From Brevundimonas pishanensis (GTDB taxonomy: Bacteria > Pseudomonadota > Alphaproteobacteria > Caulobacterales > Caulobacteraceae), in contig NZ_JAJKBG010000004.1 in NCBI RefSeq assembly GCF_022750635.1, positions 280,729 through 344,728 on the forward strand: a stretch of 64,000 nucleotides of DNA, read 5' to 3'. Within the stretch, counting starts at the first letter, position 1, and each line of letters starts with the position of its first letter. Position numbers and translations under genes: made by a program. The notes beneath the pieces were generated by a model, which was not told the origin of the DNA, ran no database searches, and worked only from the letters and a program-made list of their open reading frames with translations. Shown one piece after another: positions 28,075-36,203 of the stretch.

Positions 28075-30050
28075 TACTCGAACTCCACCAGAACGTCGTC
28101 GGCGGCGACGGGGTCACCGGCCTTGGCCTTCACGGACTTCACCTTGCCGTCACGCTCGGCCTTGAGGATGTTTTGCATCTTCATGGCTTCGATGATGGCG
28201 ACGGTTTCGCCCGTCTTAACTTCCTGACCTTCGACGACGGGAATATCGACAACGAGGCCCGGCATCGGCGAAAGCGTCAGCTTGGACGTGTCGGCGGCCT
28301 GTTTCTCGGGCAGCAGGGCATAAAGCTCGGCCACTTCCGGGCGGACGATACGCACACGGGCCTTGGTGGCGCGCGAGCGAATGTCGAAGCCATCGGCGGC
28401 GCGCTTCACTTCCAGCGTAAACGCCTCGTCGTCCATCACGGCGCGGAACAGCGACAGGCCCGGACGCCAGTCGATTTCCGACAGCACCACCACCTCGTCA
28501 TTGATGATGACGTTCAGGTCTTCGGCCTCGTCATAGCCGACCTCGACCTCGTAGGCGTCCTTGTCGACCAGAACCGTCCATTCCGAACGCTCGGACGGGT
28601 CACCATCCTGCTCGGCGATGACTTCGTTCATGGCCACAGCCGAGGCGACCATCAGCTTCACCTGTTCCGGCGTTGCGGCCAGACCGTCAAAGCCGTCGGG
28701 GAACTCGTCTTTGATATAGTTGGTGGTCAGCTTGCCCGACTGGAAACGTTCCTGATCCATAACCGCCGCCAGGAAGGGCACGTTGTGGCCAAGGCCCGCA
28801 AGGTGGGTGTCTTCCAAGGCCCGCGCCATGCCACGGATGGCGGCATCGCGGGTTTCGCCCCACGCGCACAGCTTGGCGATCATCGGGTCGTAGAACATGC
28901 TGATCTCGTCGCCCTCGCGGACGCCGCTATCATTACGCACGATATAGCCGTCCTGCTCGCCCTCTTCCGGCTGCTCGTAACGGACCAGACGGCCGATCGA
29001 CGGCAGGAAGCCGCGGTACGGGTCTTCGGCGTAGATTCGGCTCTCGATGGCCCAGCCGTTGATCTTCAGCTCATCCTGCTTGAGGTTCAGATGCTCGCCC
29101 CATGCGGAACGGATCATCTGTTCCACCAGGTCGACGCCGGTGATCAGTTCGGTCACCGGATGCTCGACCTGAAGGCGGGTGTTCATCTCGAGGAAGTAGA
29201 ACGACTTGTCCTGACCGGCCACGAACTCGACGGTGCCAGCACTGTCATAGTTCACGGCCTTGGCCAGTGCGACGGCCTGTGCGCCCATCGCCTGACGGGT
29301 CGCTTCGTCCAGCAGCGGCGACGGGGCCTCTTCGATGACCTTCTGGTTACGGCGCTGGATCGAGCATTCGCGCTCGAACAGGTGAATGACGTTGCCATGC
29401 TTGTCGCCCAGCACCTGAATCTCGATGTGGCGCGGATCGACGATGAACTTCTCGAGGAAGACGCGGTCGTCGCCAAAGGCGTTCAGAGCCTCGGCCTTAA
29501 CGGCGGCAAAGCCCTCGGCCATGTCCTCGTCCGAGTGGGCGACGCGGATACCCTTGCCGCCACCGCCAGCGGACGCCTTGATCATGACCGGATAGCCGAT
29601 CTCGCGGGCGATCTTCACGGCCTCGTCGGTCGTTTCGATCAGGCCCATGTGACCCGGAACGGTAGAGACGCCCGCTTCGGCTGCGAACTTCTTGGAGGTG
29701 ATCTTGTCGCCCATGGCGTCGATCGCCTCTGGGTTCGGACCGATGAAGGCGATGCCCTCTTCCTTCAGACGACGCGCAAAGCTGGCGTTTTCCGACAGGA
29801 AGCCAAAGCCCGGATGCACAGCCTGTGCGCCCGTCTGCTTCACTGCGTCCACGATCTTGTCCTGGATCAGATAGGACTGGTTGGCTGGCGACGGACCGAT
29901 GTGAACGGTTTCATCCGCCATCTCGACCGCCAGCGAACCGGCATCGGCGTCGGAGTAAACCACCACCGTCTTGATGCCCATCTTGCGGCAGGTCTTGATG
30001 ACACGAACAGCGATTTCGCCGCGGTTGGCGATCAGAATTTTATCGAACAT
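28074..30050 (-). CDS. pccA: Propionyl-CoA carboxylase, biotin-carrying alpha subunit
   Basis: The 658-residue protein contains biotin carboxylase (about 1-450: ILIANRGEIAVRVIKT, ASAGGGGKGIRV, ERECSIQRRNQKVIEEAP, LEMNTRLQVEHPVTE), a BT linker (about 480-580), and a C-terminal biotinyl domain with the acceptor Lys624 in EAMKMQN. With PccB it carboxylates propionyl-CoA to (S)-methylmalonyl-CoA. The central linker and the neighbours favour propionyl-CoA over methylcrotonyl-CoA as substrate; the other biotin carboxylase in the window (47543-49396) sits with leucine genes. Confidence 0.97.
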   Translation of the reverse strand: MFDKILIANRGEIAVRVIKTCRKMGIKTVVVYSDADAGSLAVEMADETVHIGPSPANQSYLIQDKIVDAVKQTGAQAVHPGFGFLSENASFARRLKEEGIAFIGPNPEAIDAMGDKITSKKFAAEAGVSTVPGHMGLIETTDEAVKIAREIGYPVMIKASAGGGGKGIRVAHSDEDMAEGFAAVKAEALNAFGDDRVFLEKFIVDPRHIEIQVLGDKHGNVIHLFERECSIQRRNQKVIEEAPSPLLDEATRQAMGAQAVALAKAVNYDSAGTVEFVAGQDKSFYFLEMNTRLQVEHPVTELITGVDLVEQMIRSAWGEHLNLKQDELKINGWAIESRIYAEDPYRGFLPSIGRLVRYEQPEEGEQDGYIVRNDSGVREGDEISMFYDPMIAKLCAWGETRDAAIRGMARALEDTHLAGLGHNVPFLAAVMDQERFQSGKLTTNYIKDEFPDGFDGLAATPEQVKLMVASAVAMNEVIAEQDGDPSERSEWTVLVDKDAYEVEVGYDEAEDLNVIINDEVVVLSEIDWRPGLSLFRAVMDDEAFTLEVKRAADGFDIRSRATKARVRIVRPEVAELYALLPEKQAADTSKLTLSPMPGLVVDIPVVEGQEVKTGETVAIIEAMKMQNILKAERDGKVKSVKAKAGDPVAADDVLVEFE

Positions 30051-30061
30051 GTTTCTGGGCC

Positions 30062-31597
30062 TTACAGCGGAATGTTGTCGTGCTTCTTCCAGGGGTTTTC
30101 CTGGACCTTGTTCTTCAGCGTGCCGAGGGCCTTGATCAGGCGGCGTCGCGTGCCGTGTGGCATGATGACGTCGTCGATATAGCCGAGGCCAGCCGCCACG
30201 AACGGATTGGCGAAGCGTTCCTTGTATTCGGCTTCACGCGCGGCCAGTGCTTCAGGATCGCCCGCTTCCTTGCGGAAGATAATTTCCACGGCACCCTTGG
30301 CGCCCATGACGGCGATTTCAGCGGTCGGCCATGCATAGTTGACGTCGCCGCGCAGGTGCTTGGACGACATCACGTCGTATGCACCGCCGTAAGCCTTGCG
30401 GGTGATGACGGTCAGCTTCGGCACGGTGGCTTCGGCATAGGCGAAAAGCAGCTTGGCACCGTGTTTGATCAGTGCGCCGTATTCCTGCTTGGTGCCCGGC
30501 ATGAAGCCCGGAACGTCCACAAAGGTGACCAGCGGGATGTTGAAGGCGTCGCAGAAACGCACGAAGCGCGAGGCCTTGCGGCTGGAGTCGATGTCCAGAA
30601 CGCCCGCGAGGGTCTGCGGCTGGTTGCCGACGATGCCGACAGTCTGGCCATCCAGACGGCCAAAGCCGCAGATGATGTTCTTGGCGAAGTCGGCACCGAT
30701 CTCGAAGAAGTCCGCCTCGTCGACGACCTTCAGGATCAGTTCCTTCATGTCATACGGCTGGTTCGGATTCACCGGAACGAGGGTGTCTAGCGAGGATTCC
30801 TCGCGGTCGGCCTCGTCATAGGTTTCACGCACCGGCGGCTTTTCACGGTTCGACAGCGGCAGGAAGCCGATCAGGCGACGAACTTCGGACAGGGCCTCAA
30901 GGTCGTTCTCGAACGCACCGTCAGCAACGCCCGACTTGCCAGCGTGAACGCGGGCACCGCCGAGGTCCTCGTGGCTTACGACCTCGTTGGTCACGGTCTT
31001 CACCACGTCCGGACCGGTCACGTACATGTAAGACGTGTCCTTCACCATGAAGATGAAGTCGGTGATGGCGGGCGAATAGACGTCACCACCGGCGCACGGG
31101 CCCATGATGACCGAAATCTGCGGGATAACGCCCGAAGCCAGCGTGTTCTGCAGGAAGATGTCGGCGTAACCGGCCAGCGATTCAACGCCTTCCTGAATAC
31201 GCGCACCGCCGGCATCGAACAGGCCGATGATCGGCGCACCGGCCGTCAGTGCCATCTTCTGCAGCTTGACGATCTTGGCCGCGTGCGCGCCCGACAGCGA
31301 ACCACCAAAGACGGTGAAGTCCTTGGAGAAGACATAGACCAGACGGCCGTTGATAGTGCCGCGACCGGTGACCACGCCGTCACCCGGGATGCGTTGCTTG
31401 TCCATGCCGAAGTCGTGGGAGCGGTGCTCCACGAACATGTCGGTCTCTTCGAAGCTGCCTTCATCTAGCAGCACATCGATACGCTCGCGTGCGGTCAGCT
31501 TGCCCTTGGCATGCTGCGACGCAATACGCGCTTCCCCCCCGCCCAGACGGGCGGCAGCGCGGCGACGCTCGAGTTCCTCGAGGATGGCCTGGGTCAT
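30062..31597 (-). CDS. pccB: Propionyl-CoA carboxylase, carboxyltransferase beta subunit
   Basis: The 511-residue carboxyltransferase has both crotonase-like halves: [94 protein letters not shown] and [18 protein letters not shown]. These are typical of PccB. It transfers carboxybiotin's CO2 to propionyl-CoA. It is the first gene of the operon, with GGGAG before its ATG, and lies 11 bases ahead of pccA. The divergent regulator gene starts 133 bases away. Confidence 0.98.
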   Translation of the reverse strand: MTQAILEELERRRAAARLGGGEARIASQHAKGKLTARERIDVLLDEGSFEETDMFVEHRSHDFGMDKQRIPGDGVVTGRGTINGRLVYVFSKDFTVFGGSLSGAHAAKIVKLQKMALTAGAPIIGLFDAGGARIQEGVESLAGYADIFLQNTLASGVIPQISVIMGPCAGGDVYSPAITDFIFMVKDTSYMYVTGPDVVKTVTNEVVSHEDLGGARVHAGKSGVADGAFENDLEALSEVRRLIGFLPLSNREKPPVRETYDEADREESSLDTLVPVNPNQPYDMKELILKVVDEADFFEIGADFAKNIICGFGRLDGQTVGIVGNQPQTLAGVLDIDSSRKASRFVRFCDAFNIPLVTFVDVPGFMPGTKQEYGALIKHGAKLLFAYAEATVPKLTVITRKAYGGAYDVMSSKHLRGDVNYAWPTAEIAVMGAKGAVEIIFRKEAGDPEALAAREAEYKERFANPFVAAGLGYIDDVIMPHGTRRRLIKALGTLKNKVQENPWKKHDNIPL

Positions 31598-31644
31598 GGA
31601 AATACGACTCCCTCACGAAATGTTTCAGGAAAAAACAGCGATCC

Positions 31645-31731
31645 TTGCAAAAAGGCAATCGCAACTTTGCAAATCGTGCGGAACTGTGTGAGTTTGCCAA
31701 GGGTTCAGGGGTGTTTTGCGAAGTTGCAAAA
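31645..31731. promoter_or_regulatory. Array of TTTGCAAA-like operator sites (probable PccR/ScfR sites)
   Basis: The divergent region between pccB and the regulator gene holds five related elements: TTGCAA (31645-31650), TTTGCAAA (31666-31673), TTTGCCAA (31693-31700), TTTGCGAA (31715-31722) and TTGCAAAA (31724-31731). The centres of the first two and of the third and fourth are 22 bases apart. The last element ends on the A of the regulator's ATG. Short-chain fatty-acyl regulators such as RamB and PccR are known to bind TTTGCAAA-type sites. Confidence 0.7.
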
Positions 31732-33134
31732 TGGGCGAAAAACTGTTTCTCGGTAACAAGGTTCGTAAACTGCGCGAGGCCAAGGGCTGGACTTTGGACC
31801 ATTGCGCGTCGCGTCTGGCGCTGTCGCCTTCCTACCTTTCGCAGATCGAGACGAACCAGCGACCGGCCACGGCGCGGGTGCTGATTTCCCTGACCCGTGC
31901 CTTTGACGTGGATGCCAGTATTTTCGATCTGGAGGGTGATGCCCGCCTGATCGCCGACCTGCGCGAAGCGGTGAGCGACGTCGCCGGATCAGGCGAAGTG
32001 CCGACTCCAGCCGAACTGAAACACGCCGTGACCAATGCGCCGCGTCTGGCGCGTCAGTTCCTGAGCCTGCACCAAAACTATCGTCGCCTTGATGACCGGC
32101 TGAAAACCCTGAACGAGACGCTGGGCCGCGACGAGAAACAGGTCTCGGCTCCTGTCCTCCCCTATGAGGCGGTGCGCGACTTCTTCCACTATCGCGACAA
32201 CTATATCGACACGCTGGATCAGGCCGCAGAGCAATTGGCCGAAAGGCTGGCCATCGGTGCCAGCAACCACCCGGAACGCCTTTTGGAACATGCCCTTGGC
32301 GATCTGTGCGGGGTACGTGTGGCCTATGGAGAGGGGTTGATGCGGCGGTATGATCCGCAGGCGCGTATCCTCTATATCGACCCTGCCCTGCCCGCCGCGA
32401 CGCGCAGTTTCCAGATGGCGCACCAACTGGCGCTGTTGGTCTTTACCGACACCATCGAGGACGAACTCGTTCGCGCCAATTTCGAGACGCCCGCTGCGAC
32501 CGATGTGTGCCGCGTTGGATTGGCCAACTATGCGGCGGGGGCGATCCTGATGCCCTATCGTCGCTTCCTCGATAGCGCCCGCGAACTGCGTCACGACGTC
32601 GATCTGATGCGCCAACGCTTCCACACCAGCTTCGAACAGGTGTGCCAGCGACTGTCCACGCTACAGCGCCCCGGTTGGCGCGGCGTGCCCTTCTATTTCG
32701 CCCGCGTGGACATGGCAGGCAACATCACCAAACGCCACAGCGCGACCCGCTTCCAGTTCGCCCGTTTCGGCGGGGCCTGTCCGTTGTGGAACGTGCATGA
32801 AGCCTTCAGTTCGCCCGACCGCATTCTGGTGAACCTGTCGGAAATGCCGGACGGCGCGAAATACATCTGCATCGCCAAAAGCGTGTCCAAACCGGGCGGA
32901 TCGTACCTTGAGCCTGACCGTCGCTATGCGCTGGGCCTCGGCTGCGAAATCGAACACGCCGACCAACTCGTCTATGCCGCAGGGCTTGACCTCAAGGGCC
33001 CGCCGACGCGGATGGGCGTTTCCTGCCGCATCTGCGAACGCACCGACTGCCAGCAGCGGGCCTTCCCGCCGATCGACCGCACGCTCCACGTTCCGCCGCA
33101 CCAGCGCGGCGTCATTCCCTATGCACTGGGCTAA
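31731..33134 (+). CDS. XRE/ScfR-family transcriptional regulator of propionyl-CoA metabolism (PccR/RamB-like)
   Basis: The 467-residue protein has an N-terminal helix-turn-helix (about 7-62: LGNKVRKLREAKGWTLD, LSPSYLSQIETNQRPATARV), a middle IrrE/peptidase-like region (about 150-260, FQMAHQLALLVFTD), and the family's C-terminal domain with the cysteine cluster CRICERTDC near residue 432. This matches short-chain fatty acyl-CoA regulators, which sense acyl-CoA and control propionate or acetate pathways. It is divergent from pccB across TTTGCAAA-like repeats. The ATG at 31731 lies at the edge of the last repeat and has no Shine-Dalgarno, hinting at leaderless or autoregulated expression. Some relatives use acetate or other CoA esters. 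Confidence 0.88.
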   Translation: MGEKLFLGNKVRKLREAKGWTLDHCASRLALSPSYLSQIETNQRPATARVLISLTRAFDVDASIFDLEGDARLIADLREAVSDVAGSGEVPTPAELKHAVTNAPRLARQFLSLHQNYRRLDDRLKTLNETLGRDEKQVSAPVLPYEAVRDFFHYRDNYIDTLDQAAEQLAERLAIGASNHPERLLEHALGDLCGVRVAYGEGLMRRYDPQARILYIDPALPAATRSFQMAHQLALLVFTDTIEDELVRANFETPAATDVCRVGLANYAAGAILMPYRRFLDSARELRHDVDLMRQRFHTSFEQVCQRLSTLQRPGWRGVPFYFARVDMAGNITKRHSATRFQFARFGGACPLWNVHEAFSSPDRILVNLSEMPDGAKYICIAKSVSKPGGSYLEPDRRYALGLGCEIEHADQLVYAAGLDLKGPPTRMGVSCRICERTDCQQRAFPPIDRTLHVPPHQRGVIPYALG

Positions 33135-33209
33135 TAGCAAAGTTAGCGAATTCTTGGATTGACGTGCGGCTGTTTTGCACCGCAATGTCCGGTTGTGCAT
33201 TGCGAATAC

Positions 33210-33223
33210 TGACATTTGTGTCA
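33210..33223. promoter_or_regulatory. Small dyad upstream of the third TonB receptor
   Basis: TGACA-TTTG-TGTCA is a perfect 5-bp dyad with a four-base centre, about 130 bases before the receptor start in a 221-base gap that holds no gene. It could be an operator; no regulator family is implied strongly. Confidence 0.3.
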
Positions 33224-33355
33224 ATGATGGATCGAGCGCGGTCCATCCCGTCCGTTAGACGCCGATCCAATCCCTTCATTCGGCCCTGATGGCTCCGCGC
33301 GCAGCGTTGCGCGCCCGACCTCCATCGTGCCTGCGTGCAATTTTTCGAGACGCCC

Positions 33356-35572
33356 ATGACCAAGGCCTTTCTTGCCTCGACCGCCAGCCTGATCGCCCTC
33401 GCCTTCAGCGGGGTCGCCCATGCCGAAGAGGTTGCGCTGGATGATCCGCAAGCCACCCGCGTGGGGGACATCGTCGTCACCGCCCAGCGCCGCGAACAGG
33501 CCAGTCAGGACGTCGGCGTCTCGCTCAGCATCATCGGCGGCCAGACGCTGGACGAACGTGCCATCAGCGTCGTCAACGACCTCGAAAACGCCGTGCCGAA
33601 TATGGAGGTCGACAGCCAGTTCGGCGGCGGCCAGCCCCAGTTCCGCATCCGTGGCATTGGCGCGCGTGAATATTCGTCCAACAATGCCTCCACCGTCGGC
33701 GTCTATGTCGATGAAGTCGCCCATCCCTATACGGTGACAACGCAGGGCGCTCTGTTCGACGTGGCCCGCATGGAGGTTCTGCGCGGCCCGCAAGGCACGC
33801 TCTATGGTCGCAACACCACCGGCGGCGCAGTGAACGTCATTACCAACGCCCCGACCTACTATCTGACCGGCGGTTTCAACGCCGAATACGGCAGCTATGA
33901 CCGCTATAAGGTCGAGGGCTTCGTCTCTGGCCCGATCACCGAAAAGCTGCTGGGTCGCCTCGTCGCTACCACCGAACAGGGCGGCGCATGGCAGTATCAC
34001 CGTGACACGGGCGAAGCCTTGGGCGAAGCCGATAAGCTGGCCATCCGTGGCCGCCTGACGTGGGATGCGACGGACAACACCACGGTCGATCTGTCCGCCA
34101 CATGGCAACAGGACAACTCCGACGGCCTCGGCTTCCGCCTGCTGGGCCCGTACCGCGTGGCCGATGGCTCGATCACCTATCCGGCGGATACCGCATGGCG
34201 CATTACCGCCTGGCAGATCGCGCCGGACATGGCCGCCGTCGCAGGCCTTGGCCTCGATGCCAAGCCGCAACGCGACAACGATGGTTTTGACCTGTCGCTG
34301 CGTATCAAGTCCGACCTCGGGTTTGCCGACCTGACCTCGATCAGCGCCTATCAGACCTTCGAGCGCAACGAATACAATGACTGGGACGGCACCCGCTTTG
34401 CCGAGTCCGACGTCTATTTCTACAACGAGATCGAAGTCCTCTCGCAGGAACTGCGCCTGTCCTCCAACATCGGCGGGCCCGTGCAATGGATGGTGGGTGC
34501 CCACTATGCCAATGAGAGCAATGACGGCGGTTTCTACACCCGCTTCCGTAGCATCGGGGGCCTCATCAACACGGCCTATGCGCAGGACGTCGAAGCGTTT
34601 GGCCTGTTCACCCACAACAGCTGGCAGGTATCGGATCGTCTGAACCTGATCGCGGGCCTGCGCTGGGAAACCGAAGAGCGCACCTTGCTGAGCGCCGGCA
34701 CGGTGACCGCACCGGCTATCTCCCCTGCGCCGACACGCTATGAAACCGATCTGTCGGAGTTCTCGGGCCGCCTCGGTCTGGAATACGACCTGACCGACAG
34801 CGCCATGCTCTACGCCAGCATTTCGCGCGGCGTGAAGTCGGGCGGTTTCACCACCTATAACGCGACTTCGGCGACGCCCTTCAAGCCCGAAACCGTCATC
34901 GCTTATGAAGCGGGGATCAAGTCGGACCTGTTCGACAACCGCCTTCGCCTGAACGGCGCGGTCTTCTATTACGACTACCGCGACCAGCAGGTCCAAGGTC
35001 TGGAATACGACCGCGAGACAGGCCGTCTGGGCAAGATCACCAATGTGCCGGAATCCAGCATCTATGGCGGCGAGATCGAGCTGACGTGGGTGCCGGTCGA
35101 TGGCCTAAGCATTACCCAAAACCTCGGCTACAAGTCCGGCAAATACGAAAAGTATGACGCCATCGACGGCACCGCGACCGACGCCGCCAATCCGGTGGAC
35201 GGCCCGTGGGACATCATCATCACCAATGACCGCTCGGGCGAACGCCTCGGCTTTCCCAAGCTGAACTATGGCGGTCAGGTCGCCTACGACTGGATGTTCA
35301 AAGGCTGGGACCTGCGCGCCGAGACCAACTACAACTACCGCGACGAGCTTTACTCCGTCACCGCATCCTCGATCATCGACGACTACTGGCTGTTCAACGC
35401 CAACCTGACCGCAGGCCCGTCAGACGCCAACTGGCGCGTCTCGCTGTGGTCGCGCAACCTGTTCGACACCTATTACGAAGAAACCCGCAACGGCTTCAAC
35501 TCCTCCTCCCGCCCCACCACCAGCCCCCGTCAAGGCCGCACCGTGGGCGTGAGGTTGAGCGTGGATTTTTAA
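33356..35572 (+). CDS. TonB-dependent receptor, substrate unknown
   Basis: The 738-residue protein has a signal peptide (about 1-24, SGVAHAEE), a TonB-box-like VGDIVVTAQRREQ, a plug (QDVGVSLSIIGGQTLDERA, FRIRGIGAREYSSN, MEVLRGPQGTLYGRNTTGG) and a beta-barrel ending in VGVRLSVDF. It is of the large 'iron complex/oligosaccharide' receptor type abundant in Caulobacterales and sphingomonads, which cannot be assigned a ligand by sequence alone. The ATG at 33356 begins the signal peptide; the longer frame to 33335 is not needed. Its position before a peptide-import operon makes peptides or a peptide-like metabolite one possible cargo (inference). Confidence 0.9.
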   Translation: MTKAFLASTASLIALAFSGVAHAEEVALDDPQATRVGDIVVTAQRREQASQDVGVSLSIIGGQTLDERAISVVNDLENAVPNMEVDSQFGGGQPQFRIRGIGAREYSSNNASTVGVYVDEVAHPYTVTTQGALFDVARMEVLRGPQGTLYGRNTTGGAVNVITNAPTYYLTGGFNAEYGSYDRYKVEGFVSGPITEKLLGRLVATTEQGGAWQYHRDTGEALGEADKLAIRGRLTWDATDNTTVDLSATWQQDNSDGLGFRLLGPYRVADGSITYPADTAWRITAWQIAPDMAAVAGLGLDAKPQRDNDGFDLSLRIKSDLGFADLTSISAYQTFERNEYNDWDGTRFAESDVYFYNEIEVLSQELRLSSNIGGPVQWMVGAHYANESNDGGFYTRFRSIGGLINTAYAQDVEAFGLFTHNSWQVSDRLNLIAGLRWETEERTLLSAGTVTAPAISPAPTRYETDLSEFSGRLGLEYDLTDSAMLYASISRGVKSGGFTTYNATSATPFKPETVIAYEAGIKSDLFDNRLRLNGAVFYYDYRDQQVQGLEYDRETGRLGKITNVPESSIYGGEIELTWVPVDGLSITQNLGYKSGKYEKYDAIDGTATDAANPVDGPWDIIITNDRSGERLGFPKLNYGGQVAYDWMFKGWDLRAETNYNYRDELYSVTASSIIDDYWLFNANLTAGPSDANWRVSLWSRNLFDTYYEETRNGFNSSSRPTTSPRQGRTVGVRLSVDF

Positions 35573-35576
35573 ATGG

Positions 35577-35606
35577 AAAGGGCGGCCTTGGCGGGCCGCC
35601 TTTTTT
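35577..35606 (+). terminator. Terminator after the third TonB receptor
   Basis: GCGGCC and GGCCGC, extended by flanking A/T and G/C pairs, form a hairpin around TTGGC and are followed by TTTTTT. The T-run overlaps the stop codon of the convergent small membrane protein. Confidence 0.88.
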
Positions 35607-36015
35607 ACTTTTGCACACCTGCATCTGTCGCAGTAGGACGCAAAAGCTCTTTTCTAGCATTCTCGTACTCTTGGGTACTGATCAGCCCCTTCTCCAAAAG
35701 AACGGCCCATTTTTGTAACTCATCAGCAGTTGATACGCCTGCTTGTACGGCAAACATCGGACGCGTTGCCTGCTTACGCTCTCCAAACACTTTAACTGCA
35801 CCTGAAGCCTTAGTTCCAACGTTTTGAATATACTTAAAAACAATATATATAGCGCTCACAGCAAAAATGGCAGCACCGATAAAAAATATGATACCAAATA
35901 TAATAGATCCTAAACCGTCTACTATACCGTAAATCAAATAATGAATCCCTGCATACGCATATGACAGCGCAATAACAATAATACCTAAATATATTCCAAT
36001 AAATTTTCTAAACAA
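35605..36015 (-). CDS. Small membrane protein with C-terminal SHOCT domain
   Basis: The 136-residue protein has two or three membrane helices (about 5-22, 27-50 and 52-64), a basic linker, and a C-terminal SHOCT (short oligomerisation) motif: ADELQKWAVLLEKGLISTQE then YENARKELL. Start is TTG at 36015, supported by AGGGGGGA just upstream and by the lack of a better codon. The DNA is much richer in A and T than its surroundings, suggesting recent acquisition. Function unknown; SHOCT domains are often fused to phage or envelope proteins. Confidence 0.7.
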   Translation of the reverse strand: MFRKFIGIYLGIIVIALSYAYAGIHYLIYGIVDGLGSIIFGIIFFIGAAIFAVSAIYIVFKYIQNVGTKASGAVKVFGERKQATRPMFAVQAGVSTADELQKWAVLLEKGLISTQEYENARKELLRPTATDAGVQK

Positions 36016-36203
36016 TGCACAATCCCCCCTTAGCCCATTTACGATTTGCTATAAACAATCAAGATTATACTTCCATTAACATTCTTTCAATCGATGCAAA
36101 GAAGGGTATCCTACACGCGCTAAATAGGGCGTACACTTCCAAAATTTACACGACTAATCAGTCCAGTAAGGTCCGCTTGGCATTTTTCAATGCAAAATCT
36201 GGC

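Noticed and set aside
28173..30182. Plus-strand open frame of 669 codons opposite pccA
   Set aside because: Antisense shadow caused by high GC in codon position three; pccA on the other strand has all biotin carboxylase motifs.
33221..34996. Minus-strand open frame of 591 codons opposite the third TonB receptor
   Set aside because: The plus strand encodes an unmistakable receptor with plug motifs. The antisense text has no recognisable domain and no ribosome site.
36015..36203. Start of the importer fusion at ATG 36015, giving a 900-residue protein
   Set aside because: The added 63 residues are encoded by AT-rich DNA, lack signal character and place the real signal sequence internally. A GTG near 36204 is more likely, though its ribosome site is weak.
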